This document shows positions 7,744 to 14,682 of a DNA stretch of 41,567 nucleotides, one piece after another. Under the pieces are notes generated by a model. The model was not told where the DNA came from, made no database searches, and saw only the letters and a program-made list of their open reading frames with translations. The DNA is taken from the IMG/VR virus record IMGVR_UViG_3300038629_000168, positions 1 to 41,567 of that record. One strand, given 5' to 3'. Position numbers and translations under genes: made by a program. How positions within the stretch are numbered: the first letter of the stretch is position 1; each line of letters opens with the position of its first letter. Origin of the DNA: a virus.

Positions 7744-8541
7744 TTATGCCTTAATTGATGTTGCCTTCTGAAACTCACCCATATACAGCTCCTTTGTATA
7801 TCTTGGTGACTTCAACCATTCTTCCCTTGTGGTTAGGTCGAATATCAGGAATCCAAAATGCACTACACCTGAGCATTGCCTACTACCATACTTACTGCCT
7901 AGTCCCTGTAGGGAAGGGCATGTAAAAGCATGGAATGTTGGCTGTTCAGAATGAGAGAAGTGGTGGACATGCCCCCTTAGGAAGACATCTGCCATTGGCT
8001 GGGCTTCGTCCTCATGGTGATGAATGACATTCCACAGCCATTCCTTCTGTGCTGCTGTTCCCTTACCATGTGGTATTGATGTTCCTCCCACCTTATGCTT
8101 CAGGTCAAATGTTACATCACCATCTGGTAGCTCAACACTAATCCAGCTCTGATCTTCTATGGACACTGCTCCTATTTTCTCAGCCAGGATGTCCTCATAA
8201 TCTGTCTTGTCACCAGTGTGGTAGGGTGTTCCTCTCACCATGAATGTCTTCTCTGCTTCTATAGGCTTAATGCATTCAGCAGCCATCTCCACCTGATCCT
8301 GTGGGTCTACAGATATAAGCTCAGAAGCACCGCTCCTATACCCTGGTCCATCAATGTTATCTCCCAGATTAAAGAGGATGTCAATGGGTTTATATTTCTC
8401 CATTGTTTCCTTGAACCACTTCCATTGCACAGCCCTCATGTCTGCCCAGGGGTTGCGGCCTATGAAGCCGTTATATTCTGGGGGTGTAAGCCCTGCACGA
8501 TGCCCACAATGTGTGTCCGTCATCACCATCACTCTTTTCAT
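7744..8541 (-). CDS. Calcineurin-like metallophosphoesterase
   Basis: 265 residues from ATG 8541, preceded by GAGGAGGG. The metal-binding motifs are in order: MTDTH (D9, H11), NLGDNIDG (D61), a variant of the GNH block (VRGTPYH, about 102-108), late His residues in IHHHED, and GHVHH (190-194). This is the two-metal phosphoesterase fold seen in phage and bacterial nucleases and phosphatases. The Asn of the usual GNHD motif is not present in its standard form, so activity may differ. Substrate could be DNA ends, nucleotides or phosphoprotein; unknown. It starts in an ATGA overlap with the upstream gene. Confidence 0.85.
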   Translation of the reverse strand: MKRVMVMTDTHCGHRAGLTPPEYNGFIGRNPWADMRAVQWKWFKETMEKYKPIDILFNLGDNIDGPGYRSGASELISVDPQDQVEMAAECIKPIEAEKTFMVRGTPYHTGDKTDYEDILAEKIGAVSIEDQSWISVELPDGDVTFDLKHKVGGTSIPHGKGTAAQKEWLWNVIHHHEDEAQPMADVFLRGHVHHFSHSEQPTFHAFTCPSLQGLGSKYGSRQCSGVVHFGFLIFDLTTREEWLKSPRYTKELYMGEFQKATSIKA

Positions 8542-8741
8542 GCCACCCTCCTCATCTCTTGGTTGGTCCATGCTTTCTTCAGCATCCTCCACCTGGCTTT
8601 GGGTTGGTTGACTAGCATGGAGGGATTTGAAGCTGGCCTTGTCAATTGCACATACCTATCGCCATATATCCGCATCATCTCTCCAATGGTGTGTGGTGCT
8701 CCTTTAACAGCATTTAAAAACTTAACACGTTTACCTCTCAT
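8538..8741 (-). CDS. Small basic protein, possibly nucleic-acid binding
   Basis: 67 residues, very basic (Arg/Lys about one in five): MRGKRVKFLNAVKG and ARWRMLKKAWTNQEMRRVA. Contains HTIGEMMRIYGDRYVQLTR, which could be a helix-turn element. Both ends share ATGA overlaps with its neighbours. Its position directly before the phosphoesterase suggests co-function, but that is inference. Confidence 0.65.
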   Translation of the reverse strand: MRGKRVKFLNAVKGAPHTIGEMMRIYGDRYVQLTRPASNPSMLVNQPKARWRMLKKAWTNQEMRRVA

Positions 8742-8977
8742 AATTCCTCCTTTGGAACATTAAAATAACTCCTATACACCCTAACCACCTCCTCAAAATC
8801 CTCTATGGATAGTGTTGTCAGCTTAGAAGGAGCATCAACAAATATCTTCCCCTCCCTACACAGCTTAAACAACACCTCTTCCCTTTCAAAGCTGTCCTTC
8901 TCTTCATCGTAATACTCCGAGCCATCCTTAACTAATATCACCATATTATCTGTTGGTAAGTCAGTTTCAATTTTCAT
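8738..8977 (-). CDS. Hypothetical acidic protein
   Basis: 79 residues, acidic (EYYDEEKDSFEREEVLFKLC), no motif recognised. ATG 8977 follows AAGGAGCAGGAAT within the end of the upstream gene. Its stop overlaps the next start as ATGA. Confidence 0.65.
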   Translation of the reverse strand: MKIETDLPTDNMVILVKDGSEYYDEEKDSFEREEVLFKLCREGKIFVDAPSKLTTLSIEDFEEVVRVYRSYFNVPKEEL

Positions 8978-9275
8978 ATTCCTGCTCCTTTATTTCTATT
9001 TCAAGACAATATTTGCTATACTTGCAACTAAGACTAATGTCCAGAAACTCCACCAGAGAAAAGAACATGTCGGTTATACATTCCAGTTCACCCTTATTAT
9101 CCATCTCATGTTCAGGCAGGTTGAAAACTTCCCTTACAATTCTACCACTACCAGGCTCATCAGAATGGTTCCACTCAGTAAACTTGCTAACCTCAAACCC
9201 ATTGTCACATTGCCTAACCATGACAACATTCTCTGGGTCATAAATTTCAAGCTTAAGCCTTTCTATTTCAGACAT
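8967..9275 (-). CDS. Hypothetical protein
   Basis: 102 residues, acidic, with four scattered Cys and no paired metal motif. N-terminus MSEIERLKLEIYDPENVVMV. GGGAGA precedes ATG 9275. It overlaps the previous and next genes by a base and 11 bases. Unrecognised. Confidence 0.65.
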   Translation of the reverse strand: MSEIERLKLEIYDPENVVMVRQCDNGFEVSKFTEWNHSDEPGSGRIVREVFNLPEHEMDNKGELECITDMFFSLVEFLDISLSCKYSKYCLEIEIKEQEYEN

Positions 9276-9529
9276 TACATCTCCCTTATCTGCATCTGCC
9301 CTTTCTTAAAAGGCTCATCTTCTGGCCCATCGCCACCTCCAACAACAAGCTCCTTCCATAACACCATGCTATCTGGTAGCTGTGTCAGTATAAATGGAAT
9401 GTTCTTCTCCTCAAAATGCTCACACCATGTAGCCACAATCTTTAGGTTGTCAACTGATCGTGAGCATGTAAGGAAGTTGAACAATGTCTTTCCCTCTAGT
9501 TGTTCTGGTAGATGTTCATGTTCATTCAT
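9275..9529 (-). CDS. Hypothetical protein, 84 residues
   Basis: ATG 9529 is chosen: GGGAGG is about seven bases upstream. N-terminus MNEHEHLPEQLEGKTLFNFL; the middle WCEHFEEKNIPFILTQLP looks alpha/beta. Overlaps the upstream gene by eight bases. No family recognised. Confidence 0.65.
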   Translation of the reverse strand: MNEHEHLPEQLEGKTLFNFLTCSRSVDNLKIVATWCEHFEEKNIPFILTQLPDSMVLWKELVVGGGDGPEDEPFKKGQMQIREM

Positions 9530-9956
9530 CTTTAGCCTCCCACTCAGAATATACATCTGGTTCGCTTAGGCATTCCACAGCTCCAGTATAGACATTGCAT
9601 CGGACACAACACCACTTACATGTCTCACAACATTTTTCTACAGGCTCAACCACTCTATCCTTCAGCATCCCCTCAAGCAATATCAGGTAATTAACACTGT
9701 CTCCAATCTTCTCATCTATCAGGTCACTGGTCAGCTTTTCAGGATCAGAATCGGCCCAATCTATCAAGTCGAACACTGACACAATGTGCTTCATCCACAT
9801 GCCCTTTAGTGCCTTTTCTGGGGAGCAGTCGGATATGCGTCCTGCCACATTGAAGTTATGAAACCTGTCCTCACCAGCAGCATACTCCTTCTCTTTGCTA
9901 GCAAGGACACTAACAATCTTCTCACATCGCTCTTTCACTAAATCGTTGAAGTTCAT
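9522..9956 (-). CDS. MazG/Nmad1-like helical protein with a C-terminal Cys cluster
   Basis: 144 residues. Residues about 1-100 (SKEKEYAAGEDRFHNF, KALKGMWMKHIVSVFDL, DEKIGDSVNYLILLEGML) match phage proteins of the DUF1599/nucleotide-modification-associated-domain-1 type, related to all-alpha NTP pyrophosphatases that clean up or supply nucleotides. The closing acidic helix with DEKIGDxxNY is the most telling. Appended is CCETCKWCCVRC (about 109-120), a likely metal site not usual for the family. Start ATG 9956 shares ATGA with the downstream gene's neighbour. Enzyme activity is inferred. Confidence 0.6.
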   Translation of the reverse strand: MNFNDLVKERCEKIVSVLASKEKEYAAGEDRFHNFNVAGRISDCSPEKALKGMWMKHIVSVFDLIDWADSDPEKLTSDLIDEKIGDSVNYLILLEGMLKDRVVEPVEKCCETCKWCCVRCNVYTGAVECLSEPDVYSEWEAKDE

Positions 9957-10162
9957 ACAGCCTCCTTATCATTGCCTTTTCCATGGCATTCACCACCTAA
10001 TTCATGATTTATAAATAATCTCCAGCAAGCTTTACATTGTCCATCTACAACATCACAAGTTTTAGAGGCCCAATCTTTATTGGGACACCCATGCTCTTGG
10101 CTCTTATATGTTGCCCACATCCTAAAGAAAAGCCCCCTGTAATCCCAATCCTTCTCTTCCAT
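9953..10162 (-). CDS. Small Cys-rich protein
   Basis: 69 residues with Cys at HGCPNKDW, KTCDVVDGQCKACW and GECHGKG. The CxxxxxxCxxC arrangement plus a terminal Cys-His suggests zinc binding. Start ATG 10162 follows GGAGGGTAGAG. Ends in ATGA with the MazG-like gene, so the two are co-translated. Function unknown. Confidence 0.65.
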   Translation of the reverse strand: MEEKDWDYRGLFFRMWATYKSQEHGCPNKDWASKTCDVVDGQCKACWRLFINHELGGECHGKGNDKEAV

Positions 10163-10201
10163 CTCTCTACCCTCCTTAGAAATTGTCGCCCATACAGGCT
10201 C

Positions 10202-10609
10202 CTAAAAATCGGTTGGTTTACCTATCTCTACTGGCTCTCTGTTATCCATTGTATCTGCATCCTTAACATCATCAAGCAGGAGTAGGCCATTAAGGGCATA
10301 TTTCCTTGAATAGCTTGAACATGATCCTGTTAGTTGAGCTAGGTCCATCCCCTTTTTTTCTACATCCTCTCTTGCAAAGCCATTTGCAAACCACACCTTA
10401 TCACCATCCACTAGTGTTGCAGTGGACTTGATGTAATAACGCTCCCCTATACAGACAAGATCATCTGTCAGTGTAAGGGTGGCTTCTCCCAGCAATGGCT
10501 TCACCTCTGCCAGTATGTCCTCACAGCTCCTGTAGTCGTAATTACCGAATGTGTTTCTCTGATTCTTTGGAACACTGATCTTCTGCTGTATCTCGTTTAG
10601 CTTATTCAT
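10202..10609 (-). CDS. erf: Erf-family single-strand annealing recombinase
   Basis: 135 residues. VPKNQRNTFGNYDYRSCEDI, YYIKSTATL, and LTGSCSSYSRKYALNGLLLL followed by DDVKDADT are the hallmark blocks of the ERF superfamily, known from P22 Erf, which anneals complementary single strands and helps circularise or recombine the phage genome. The core fold is complete. Compared with P22 Erf (about 200 residues) it lacks a long C-terminal oligomerisation region. It belongs with the nearby HNH protein, SSB-like protein and helicase. Confidence 0.88.
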   Translation of the reverse strand: MNKLNEIQQKISVPKNQRNTFGNYDYRSCEDILAEVKPLLGEATLTLTDDLVCIGERYYIKSTATLVDGDKVWFANGFAREDVEKKGMDLAQLTGSCSSYSRKYALNGLLLLDDVKDADTMDNREPVEIGKPTDF

Positions 10610-10844
10610 ATCTCGCCTCCTCCTGAATTATTATCTCATCTTCTGTTGTTATAACAGTTCCATAGCTAATGCTAATCTCTGGCCTGTCTTCCATGCTGTC
10701 CATCCTCTGGTCTAGCTCTGTCATGCATTCTGCTAGATCTGATATGGACACAAAGCTCTCTTGTATGTTTTTTTTATTAACTGCAATATCCCACGCATTC
10801 CATCCAATAAAAAGAACCATTATTACAATTGAAAAATCTCTCAT
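10602..10844 (-). CDS. Small membrane-anchored coiled protein
   Basis: 80 residues. Residues 3-19 (DFSIVIMVLFIGWNAWD) are a single N-terminal transmembrane segment; the rest is acidic with a helix LAECMTELDQRMDSMEDRP. AAGGAGGAAG precedes ATG 10844. It overlaps the Erf gene by eight bases. Single-pass phage early proteins of this size may target host envelope functions; no family recognised. Confidence 0.65.
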   Translation of the reverse strand: MRDFSIVIMVLFIGWNAWDIAVNKKNIQESFVSISDLAECMTELDQRMDSMEDRPEISISYGTVITTEDEIIIQEEARYE

Positions 10845-10857
10845 TTCTTCCTCCTTT

Positions 10858-10898
10858 ATGTTTTAAAACATTGTACATCACATGCCATATTTTTGCAA
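10858..10898 (-). promoter_or_regulatory. Internal leftward promoter with palindromic operator
   Basis: On the minus strand, TTGCAA (plus 10893-10898), 17 bases, then TACAAT (plus 10870-10875) gives a good sigma70 promoter. The perfect 14-base palindrome ATGTTTTAAAACAT (10858-10871) overlaps the -10 edge and the predicted transcription start. It lies in a 57-base gap, one of the few in the operon, and would drive the membrane protein, Erf and everything down to 5.3 kb. Confidence 0.55.
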
Positions 10899-10901
10899 CA
10901 A

Positions 10902-11078
10902 CTATTTTATTTTTTCCATTTGGCATTGAATATTAAATGCTTTTACATAGACCTCTGAATGTCCACATCTGCTACACTTCTTTGTCTCTTTTTTGCATAC
11001 CGACCTACCGTACCTGCCATCTGGCCTTCTTTTAGTCATTGAAACATATTTTATATCAGTGTCAAAATTGTGGCTCAT
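10902..11078 (-). CDS. 58-residue basic zinc-finger-like protein
   Basis: Read from ATG 11078 (AAGGAGGAAGAA just upstream) to TAG 10902. Sequence includes SMTKRRPDGRYGRSVCKK and KKCSRCGHSEVYVKA, then a final Cys. The CSRCGH knuckle plus flanking Arg/Lys suggests DNA or RNA binding. The ATG overlaps the HNH gene's stop (ATGA). No named family. Confidence 0.75.
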   Translation of the reverse strand: MSHNFDTDIKYVSMTKRRPDGRYGRSVCKKETKKCSRCGHSEVYVKAFNIQCQMEKIK

Positions 11079-11470
11079 TTCTTCCTCCTTTCCTTGGCTA
11101 TAGCCTTCTCCCTATCAGTTTTAAGCTTATGACATGGCTCCTTACATAACACCTGGAAGCCATCAGCCTCTACAAAACATCTCTCAATCCACGAATTCCA
11201 ATCAATGAAGCCCTTGTATGGGTTGACAATTGGCTCTATATGATCCACTGCCATCTCCTTCTGCACGAACAACCCACCACACATTGCACATCTATACAGC
11301 TTACACTTCCTACCTGTCTTTGGATTGATGCCATCCTTAACATATGCATCCTTCAACACCTGATATTTGACAGGCCATCTAGCCTTTCTAAGGGCAGAGA
11401 TGATGAAGCTTTTCTTCTTTGCTGCTGTCCATTGCCCACCGTTAAACGGCCCCTCTACACGCCTGCCCAT
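11075..11470 (-). CDS. HNH-family endonuclease
   Basis: 131 residues. The zinc pairs CAMC (61-64) and CKEPCH (109-114) flank AVDHIEP (D76, H77) and FIDWNSWIERCF: the HNH beta-beta-alpha-metal arrangement seen in small phage recombination or homing-type nucleases. The second His is in CHKLKT. The first third is basic and helical. Being beside an annealing protein and an SSB-like protein, it may process recombination intermediates rather than be a homing enzyme; this is inference. The start at 11470 overlaps the upstream gene. Confidence 0.82.
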   Translation of the reverse strand: MGRRVEGPFNGGQWTAAKKKSFIISALRKARWPVKYQVLKDAYVKDGINPKTGRKCKLYRCAMCGGLFVQKEMAVDHIEPIVNPYKGFIDWNSWIERCFVEADGFQVLCKEPCHKLKTDREKAIAKERRKK

Positions 11471-12024
11471 ACACTGCCCTCCTCATAGCAATCCTCACAT
11501 AAAAACCTAAGCCCTTCACCCTTTGGATTATTGCATTCATCCCTGGAGCAGGTTCCATATTTCTCCCTCAGAATGTCCTGTTTTCTTTCATACGCCTCAT
11601 CGTCCAGCTTTTTCTTTGCTCTCCATTTTCTATGCTTTTCTAAACACTTCTCGTCATCACACACATGATCAGTGTGGTCTTCTAATAATATCTCATGCTT
11701 CTTTTTGCACCACTTGCAGGTGATGATGAATGTTTCACTGGCACCATTCTCAACACCATTCTTGAACCATCGGAATGTACTCTCTGGAATGCGCCTACCT
11801 GCCAACTCAGACAAATATTCCGCACAGTCCCTATCAGTTCCACATTCATCCTTAATCTTGCATACTAATTCAAGCCTACTTGAACATCCACATTTCTCTA
11901 CAAGTTTAGACCACTTAACACGCTCTCTAGCCATATGTGTTCCCAATCCCTGCAAGGGGAGAGAAGGAGCGGGGTTTCTCCTTCCCTCCAGTTCTGCTAT
12001 GTCATTAAGAGAATCTGGAATCAC
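11455..12024 (-). CDS. Multi-zinc, HTH-like putative DNA-binding protein
   Basis: 189 residues from GTG 12024, supported by AAAGGAGG about ten bases upstream; an internal ATG at 11934 lacks a ribosome site. Residues about 45-90 (SRLELVCKIKDECGTDRDCAEYLSE, shown here as a description of a helical segment) followed by RIPESTFRWFKNG look like a helix-turn-helix that tests sequence. Then come CKWCKKKH, HVCDDEKCLEKH and CSRDECNN...CEDC, three Cys/His clusters. It could be a transcription or replication regulator. Confidence 0.6.
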   Translation of the reverse strand: MIPDSLNDIAELEGRRNPAPSLPLQGLGTHMARERVKWSKLVEKCGCSSRLELVCKIKDECGTDRDCAEYLSELAGRRIPESTFRWFKNGVENGASETFIITCKWCKKKHEILLEDHTDHVCDDEKCLEKHRKWRAKKKLDDEAYERKQDILREKYGTCSRDECNNPKGEGLRFLCEDCYEEGSVWAGV

Positions 12025-12041
12025 CAGAATAGGGCCTCCTT

Positions 12042-12131
12042 TTACATGCTACATCTGATTAGGATGCTACATAAATTGTCGCAAGGCTTATGCCCTGCTC
12101 CGGCTCCCAAAGGGACAGGCCGGTTATTCAT
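12042..12131 (-). CDS. Possible 29-residue peptide in the gap
   Basis: An ATG at 12131 directly follows the TAA of the upstream gene (12133-12135) and reads 29 codons (begins MNNRPVPLGAGAGHKPC) to TAA 12042. No independent ribosome site, so only stop-start reinitiation could translate it. The same bases can form a TCCC/GGGA hairpin, so this may be structure rather than a gene. Confidence 0.25.
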   Translation of the reverse strand: MNNRPVPLGAGAGHKPCDNLCSILIRCSM

Positions 12132-12132
12132 A

Positions 12133-13431
12133 TTAATATACACACACCTTAATAGAACCGTCATCATTCATTTTGAAATGTTTCTTTAATACATCTGGGC
12201 CATCACTTATAAAACCGGTTGGAGTGCCAGCGCACCTTTGCCTAGAGCCTGAATAAGGATACTCTAATGTTATAAGTGTAGATCTGTCAACCTTATTCCC
12301 AGATTTCACCTCTCCTATTTCTAGCTGTAGATATTCTCCCACTTTAATACCTGTAGGCTTTCCATTAACCACATACTCGTAATTGTCGAGGGTGTCCCTC
12401 TCCTTGTCATTGTCGGCTTCCCTTTTGTCCTTCTCAAGCTTCTCCTGTTCAAGCTCACGCCTTATGTCTCCTATCTTAGTGAGGACATCCCTGGCAAGCG
12501 CTTCACTCTTTGCATCATTCACTTTGCGAAGCAAAGGACCTTCGATAGTGCCTTCACACCACTCGCTATACCCTATTCCTTTGCAAGCATTCCCTATAGG
12601 GCAGCCATCGCAATCATCTTCGAAATACTCCTCGCAACATGGGCAATCCTTTGGGCCTCCATCCACCTTCCCATCATACACAACACCCACCCACTTCTTC
12701 TCAGCTTCCTTAAGCAGCATAATGTCTTTATCCAGCTTGCTTTCTGCCAGCTCAAGCACGAAATATGGGAACACATAGTTATCAAACCCCAAGCCGCAAT
12801 CTTCAAGCACGATGCCCTTTCTACCATCCCCATACAAAGCATCGAACACCACCTCTTGACCGACAGACTCATCCATCGCACTTCCCCAAAAGGTGTTCCA
12901 CCCATTCTCATGTTTCTCTGCCTTCCTAACCACCCTAAGCTTTGTTCCCTCAACAACACCATTATCCGTCAACCACTTAGCCTGCCTCTCTACATATGTC
13001 ATTTCTTGCTCCTTTGCCTCTGTTTTGACATCATCGGTTATTGGTGTTAGATGTTTCTCACGTATGTAGAAGAAGCCTTCACCACCAACTCCATGCATTC
13101 CATCATCCTCAAGCTCAACAATAACACCAACACCGTCAGGGTATGTCTCGTAATATTCATCCTCATCAATGTCTCCATCCTCTCCGAAGCAAGATGTAGA
13201 AACAGCCACCTTCATACCCTCTTCTAGTAGGGGAAGGAGACATTCTACTTTAAGAGAATATCCACTATGCGTATCTACCCACCGACTATTACTCTGAACG
13301 CTACTAACCACTACCACCATACCAGGAAAGGCTTGGTAAAAATTGTCGATTCCGATAGCATAATATGGGGTACTATAGCTCTTTACAACTTCCTCATCAA
13401 TCCTATATCTCTTTCCAACTTCTATTTCCAT
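12133..13431 (-). CDS. Large multi-domain early protein with SH3-like blocks and a Cys cluster
   Basis: 432 residues, the second largest gene of the leftward strand. Residues 1-135 hold beta-rich segments (MEIEVGKRYRI, GMKVAVSTSCFGEDGD, DGVGVIVELEDD). Residues 145-230 contain another block, KLRVVRKAE...GWNTFW then VGQEVVFDALYGDGRKGIVL and YVFPYFVLEL, a pattern recurring in phage early proteins. Residues about 265-295 carry CPCCEEYF...CDGCPIGNACKG, a four-to-six Cys site. Then a charged coiled coil (IRRELEQEKLEKDKREADND) and a final beta domain. AAAGGAGAAG precedes ATG 13431. Function unknown. Confidence 0.75.
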   Translation of the reverse strand: MEIEVGKRYRIDEEVVKSYSTPYYAIGIDNFYQAFPGMVVVVSSVQSNSRWVDTHSGYSLKVECLLPLLEEGMKVAVSTSCFGEDGDIDEDEYYETYPDGVGVIVELEDDGMHGVGGEGFFYIREKHLTPITDDVKTEAKEQEMTYVERQAKWLTDNGVVEGTKLRVVRKAEKHENGWNTFWGSAMDESVGQEVVFDALYGDGRKGIVLEDCGLGFDNYVFPYFVLELAESKLDKDIMLLKEAEKKWVGVVYDGKVDGGPKDCPCCEEYFEDDCDGCPIGNACKGIGYSEWCEGTIEGPLLRKVNDAKSEALARDVLTKIGDIRRELEQEKLEKDKREADNDKERDTLDNYEYVVNGKPTGIKVGEYLQLEIGEVKSGNKVDRSTLITLEYPYSGSRQRCAGTPTGFISDGPDVLKKHFKMNDDGSIKVCVY

Positions 13432-13465
13432 TGTTCTTCTCCTTTATATTTTATTTGTATGTGTT

Positions 13466-13557
13466 GGCTGTGGCAGCGGCCCTACGCCTCCACATGACCA
13501 CTAGTCCAGACTAGCGCACAGCCGTACAGGATTTGACCAGGCTGGCTCCTGTGGGCC
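13466..13557 (-). ncRNA. Structured intergenic RNA segment
   Basis: The 140-base gap 13432-13571 has no plausible gene but several exact complementary arms: GGCTGTG at 13466-13472 with CACAGCC at 13517-13523; CTAGTC-CA-GACTAG at 13501-13514 (perfect 6-base arms); ACAGGA at 13526-13531 with TCCTGT at 13547-13552; GGCCC at 13478-13482 with GGGCC at 13553-13557 as a long-range or alternative pair. Together these suggest a folded RNA within the leftward transcript. It does not fit a tRNA (about 12 nucleotides too short, no T-arm). Role unknown: attenuation, processing, or protein binding. Confidence 0.45.
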
Positions 13558-13564
13558 TTTATAG

Positions 13565-13580
13565 CCCTTCGCTAGAAGGG
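13565..13580 (-). promoter_or_regulatory. Hairpin across the SSB-like gene's stop codon
   Basis: CCCTTC (13565-13570), four-base loop, GAAGGG (13575-13580): a perfect six-base stem whose loop holds the TAG stop of the SSB-like gene. No U-tract follows, so it is not a terminator by itself; it may stabilise the upstream mRNA or mark a processing boundary before the structured gap. Confidence 0.45.
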
Positions 13581-13940
13581 AATAGTGTCATCTTTAGCTA
13601 GCTCTTCAATCTCCCTTGGGTCTAACGCAGGTGGCGTGTAGCTCGGATCGTCTATGAACGGATACAGATCCACTGGGGGATATTTCGCACTGCCCTTCTT
13701 ATTGTTCTCAAGCAGCCATTCCTGCACCTTCACCTTCTTGCTGTCAGGCTGTGTGCTAATCTCTGCAAACCTGTTCCCTTCCTTGTCAACACCCTTTGGG
13801 AAGAACACCCATGCATCCCTACCATCCTCATCAACCATGCCCTCGAATGTAAGAGCAAAGCTTCTGTCTGCATCGTATGGGGTGCCATCCTGTTTCCTTG
13901 CCAAGTCCTTGTAGTTTAATATGTAGCTATTATTTGCCAT
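13572..13940 (-). CDS. SSB-like protein with DDTIPF tail
   Basis: 122 residues. The C-terminus reads EELAKDDTIPF, almost identical to the bacterial SSB tip (DDDIPF) that recruits host repair and replication proteins. The body (ALTFEGMVDEDGRDAWVFFP, KVKVQEWLLENN) is beta-rich and followed by a Pro-rich linker (YPPVDLYPFIDDPSYTPPAL), as in SSBs. I do not see a clear standard OB-fold signature, so it is either a divergent phage SSB or a protein that mimics the SSB tail to hijack SSB partners. Nearby Erf, DnaB and replication genes support an SSB role. Confidence 0.6.
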   Translation of the reverse strand: MANNSYILNYKDLARKQDGTPYDADRSFALTFEGMVDEDGRDAWVFFPKGVDKEGNRFAEISTQPDSKKVKVQEWLLENNKKGSAKYPPVDLYPFIDDPSYTPPALDPREIEELAKDDTIPF

Positions 13941-13941
13941 A

Positions 13942-14220
13942 TTATTTCTCCTCCTGTTGTGTTCTTACCCACTTTTTAATAACAACCTCTTTAAGTTCCA
14001 CCTCATGGCATTCCACCTCATTGTCATATTCCCAAGGGGGCTCATCCTGCATCTCAGTGGCGCCACACGAGTAGCATGTCTCGTAATGCTTTCCATCAGT
14101 GTCCTTAAAAACAATCCAATGATGCTCAGACCACCTACTTGTGTCAAAAATGTCATCTTCTATAACATCACAAGGTAAATCCAATTCTTCTACCAGATAA
14201 TCTTTACTAAACTTCTTCAT
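13942..14220 (-). CDS. Conserved phage early protein
   Basis: 92 residues. The blocks SRWSEHHWIVFKDTDGKHYE, CYSCGATEMQDEPPWEYD and VECHEVELKEVVIKKWV match a small protein common in phages and prophages that I recognise only as hypothetical. CYSC may bind metal; many relatives lack the second Cys. Two bases separate it from the SSB-like start region. Function unknown. Confidence 0.75.
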   Translation of the reverse strand: MKKFSKDYLVEELDLPCDVIEDDIFDTSRWSEHHWIVFKDTDGKHYETCYSCGATEMQDEPPWEYDNEVECHEVELKEVVIKKWVRTQQEEK

Positions 14221-14221
14221 A

Positions 14222-14455
14222 TTATTTCTCCTTCTTTACATTCTGTAGTGTTATTGATCCGTCGTAGTCTTCAAAACAAACCATATCCCAATATGTAGAA
14301 TGATAGCCTAATTCCTGATAATCATCCTCGTCAAATATAACTACTCCAACCTTCGGCTCTGTAAACAATACCACCTTACCTTTAAGAGATCTCATAATCT
14401 TTGGGAACCTGACTCCGTCTGCCTTAACCACACCATCCTTTATTGCCTCAATCAT
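14222..14455 (-). CDS. Hypothetical protein
   Basis: 77 residues, beta-rich N-terminal half (GKVVLFTEPKVGVVIFDEDD), aromatic middle (YHSTYWDMVCFEDYDG). Its ATG 14455 overlaps the upstream TGA as ATGA. No family recognised. Confidence 0.65.
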   Translation of the reverse strand: MIEAIKDGVVKADGVRFPKIMRSLKGKVVLFTEPKVGVVIFDEDDYQELGYHSTYWDMVCFEDYDGSITLQNVKKEK

Positions 14456-14679
14456 TCTTCCTTTCCTTTCCTTGGGGGCCTATTACCAGGCCGTTTAATT
14501 GACTCATTCTTACCATTCCTATAAGGGAAGAGGGGGCATTTAGAAGCTGAGCATCCATCTATTAGTCTTGTCTGGAATCCCATGCACTCCTTGCACTGCC
14601 ACCTAATTGCCTTCATAGGTGTTAGCTCCACCCATTCCTCTTTCCCTTCACTAGTTCTAATCTTGTGGTCGATTGCCAT
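14452..14679 (-). CDS. Small conserved phage zinc-type protein
   Basis: 75 residues. MKAIRWQCKECMGF, then GCSASKCPLFPYRNGKN, match a very common phage mini-protein with the order 'MKAIR..C..C.G...C....CPL.P.R.GK'. Four Cys likely bind zinc. The C-terminus is basic (KRPGNRPPRKGK), suggesting nucleic-acid contact. The biological role is not known to me. Confidence 0.8.
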   Translation of the reverse strand: MAIDHKIRTSEGKEEWVELTPMKAIRWQCKECMGFQTRLIDGCSASKCPLFPYRNGKNESIKRPGNRPPRKGKEE

Positions 14680-14682
14680 AGG

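Noticed and set aside
12383-12778. Plus-strand open frames inside the minus-strand early region (for example Ser/Leu-rich frame here)
   Set aside because: No ribosome sites, low-complexity translation, and the minus-strand genes have continuous ribosome sites and ATGA couplings.
13466-13523. tRNA on the minus strand (7-base acceptor-like stem, D-arm-like CTAG hairpin)
   Set aside because: About 12 nucleotides too short, no anticodon stem or T-arm, no CCA.
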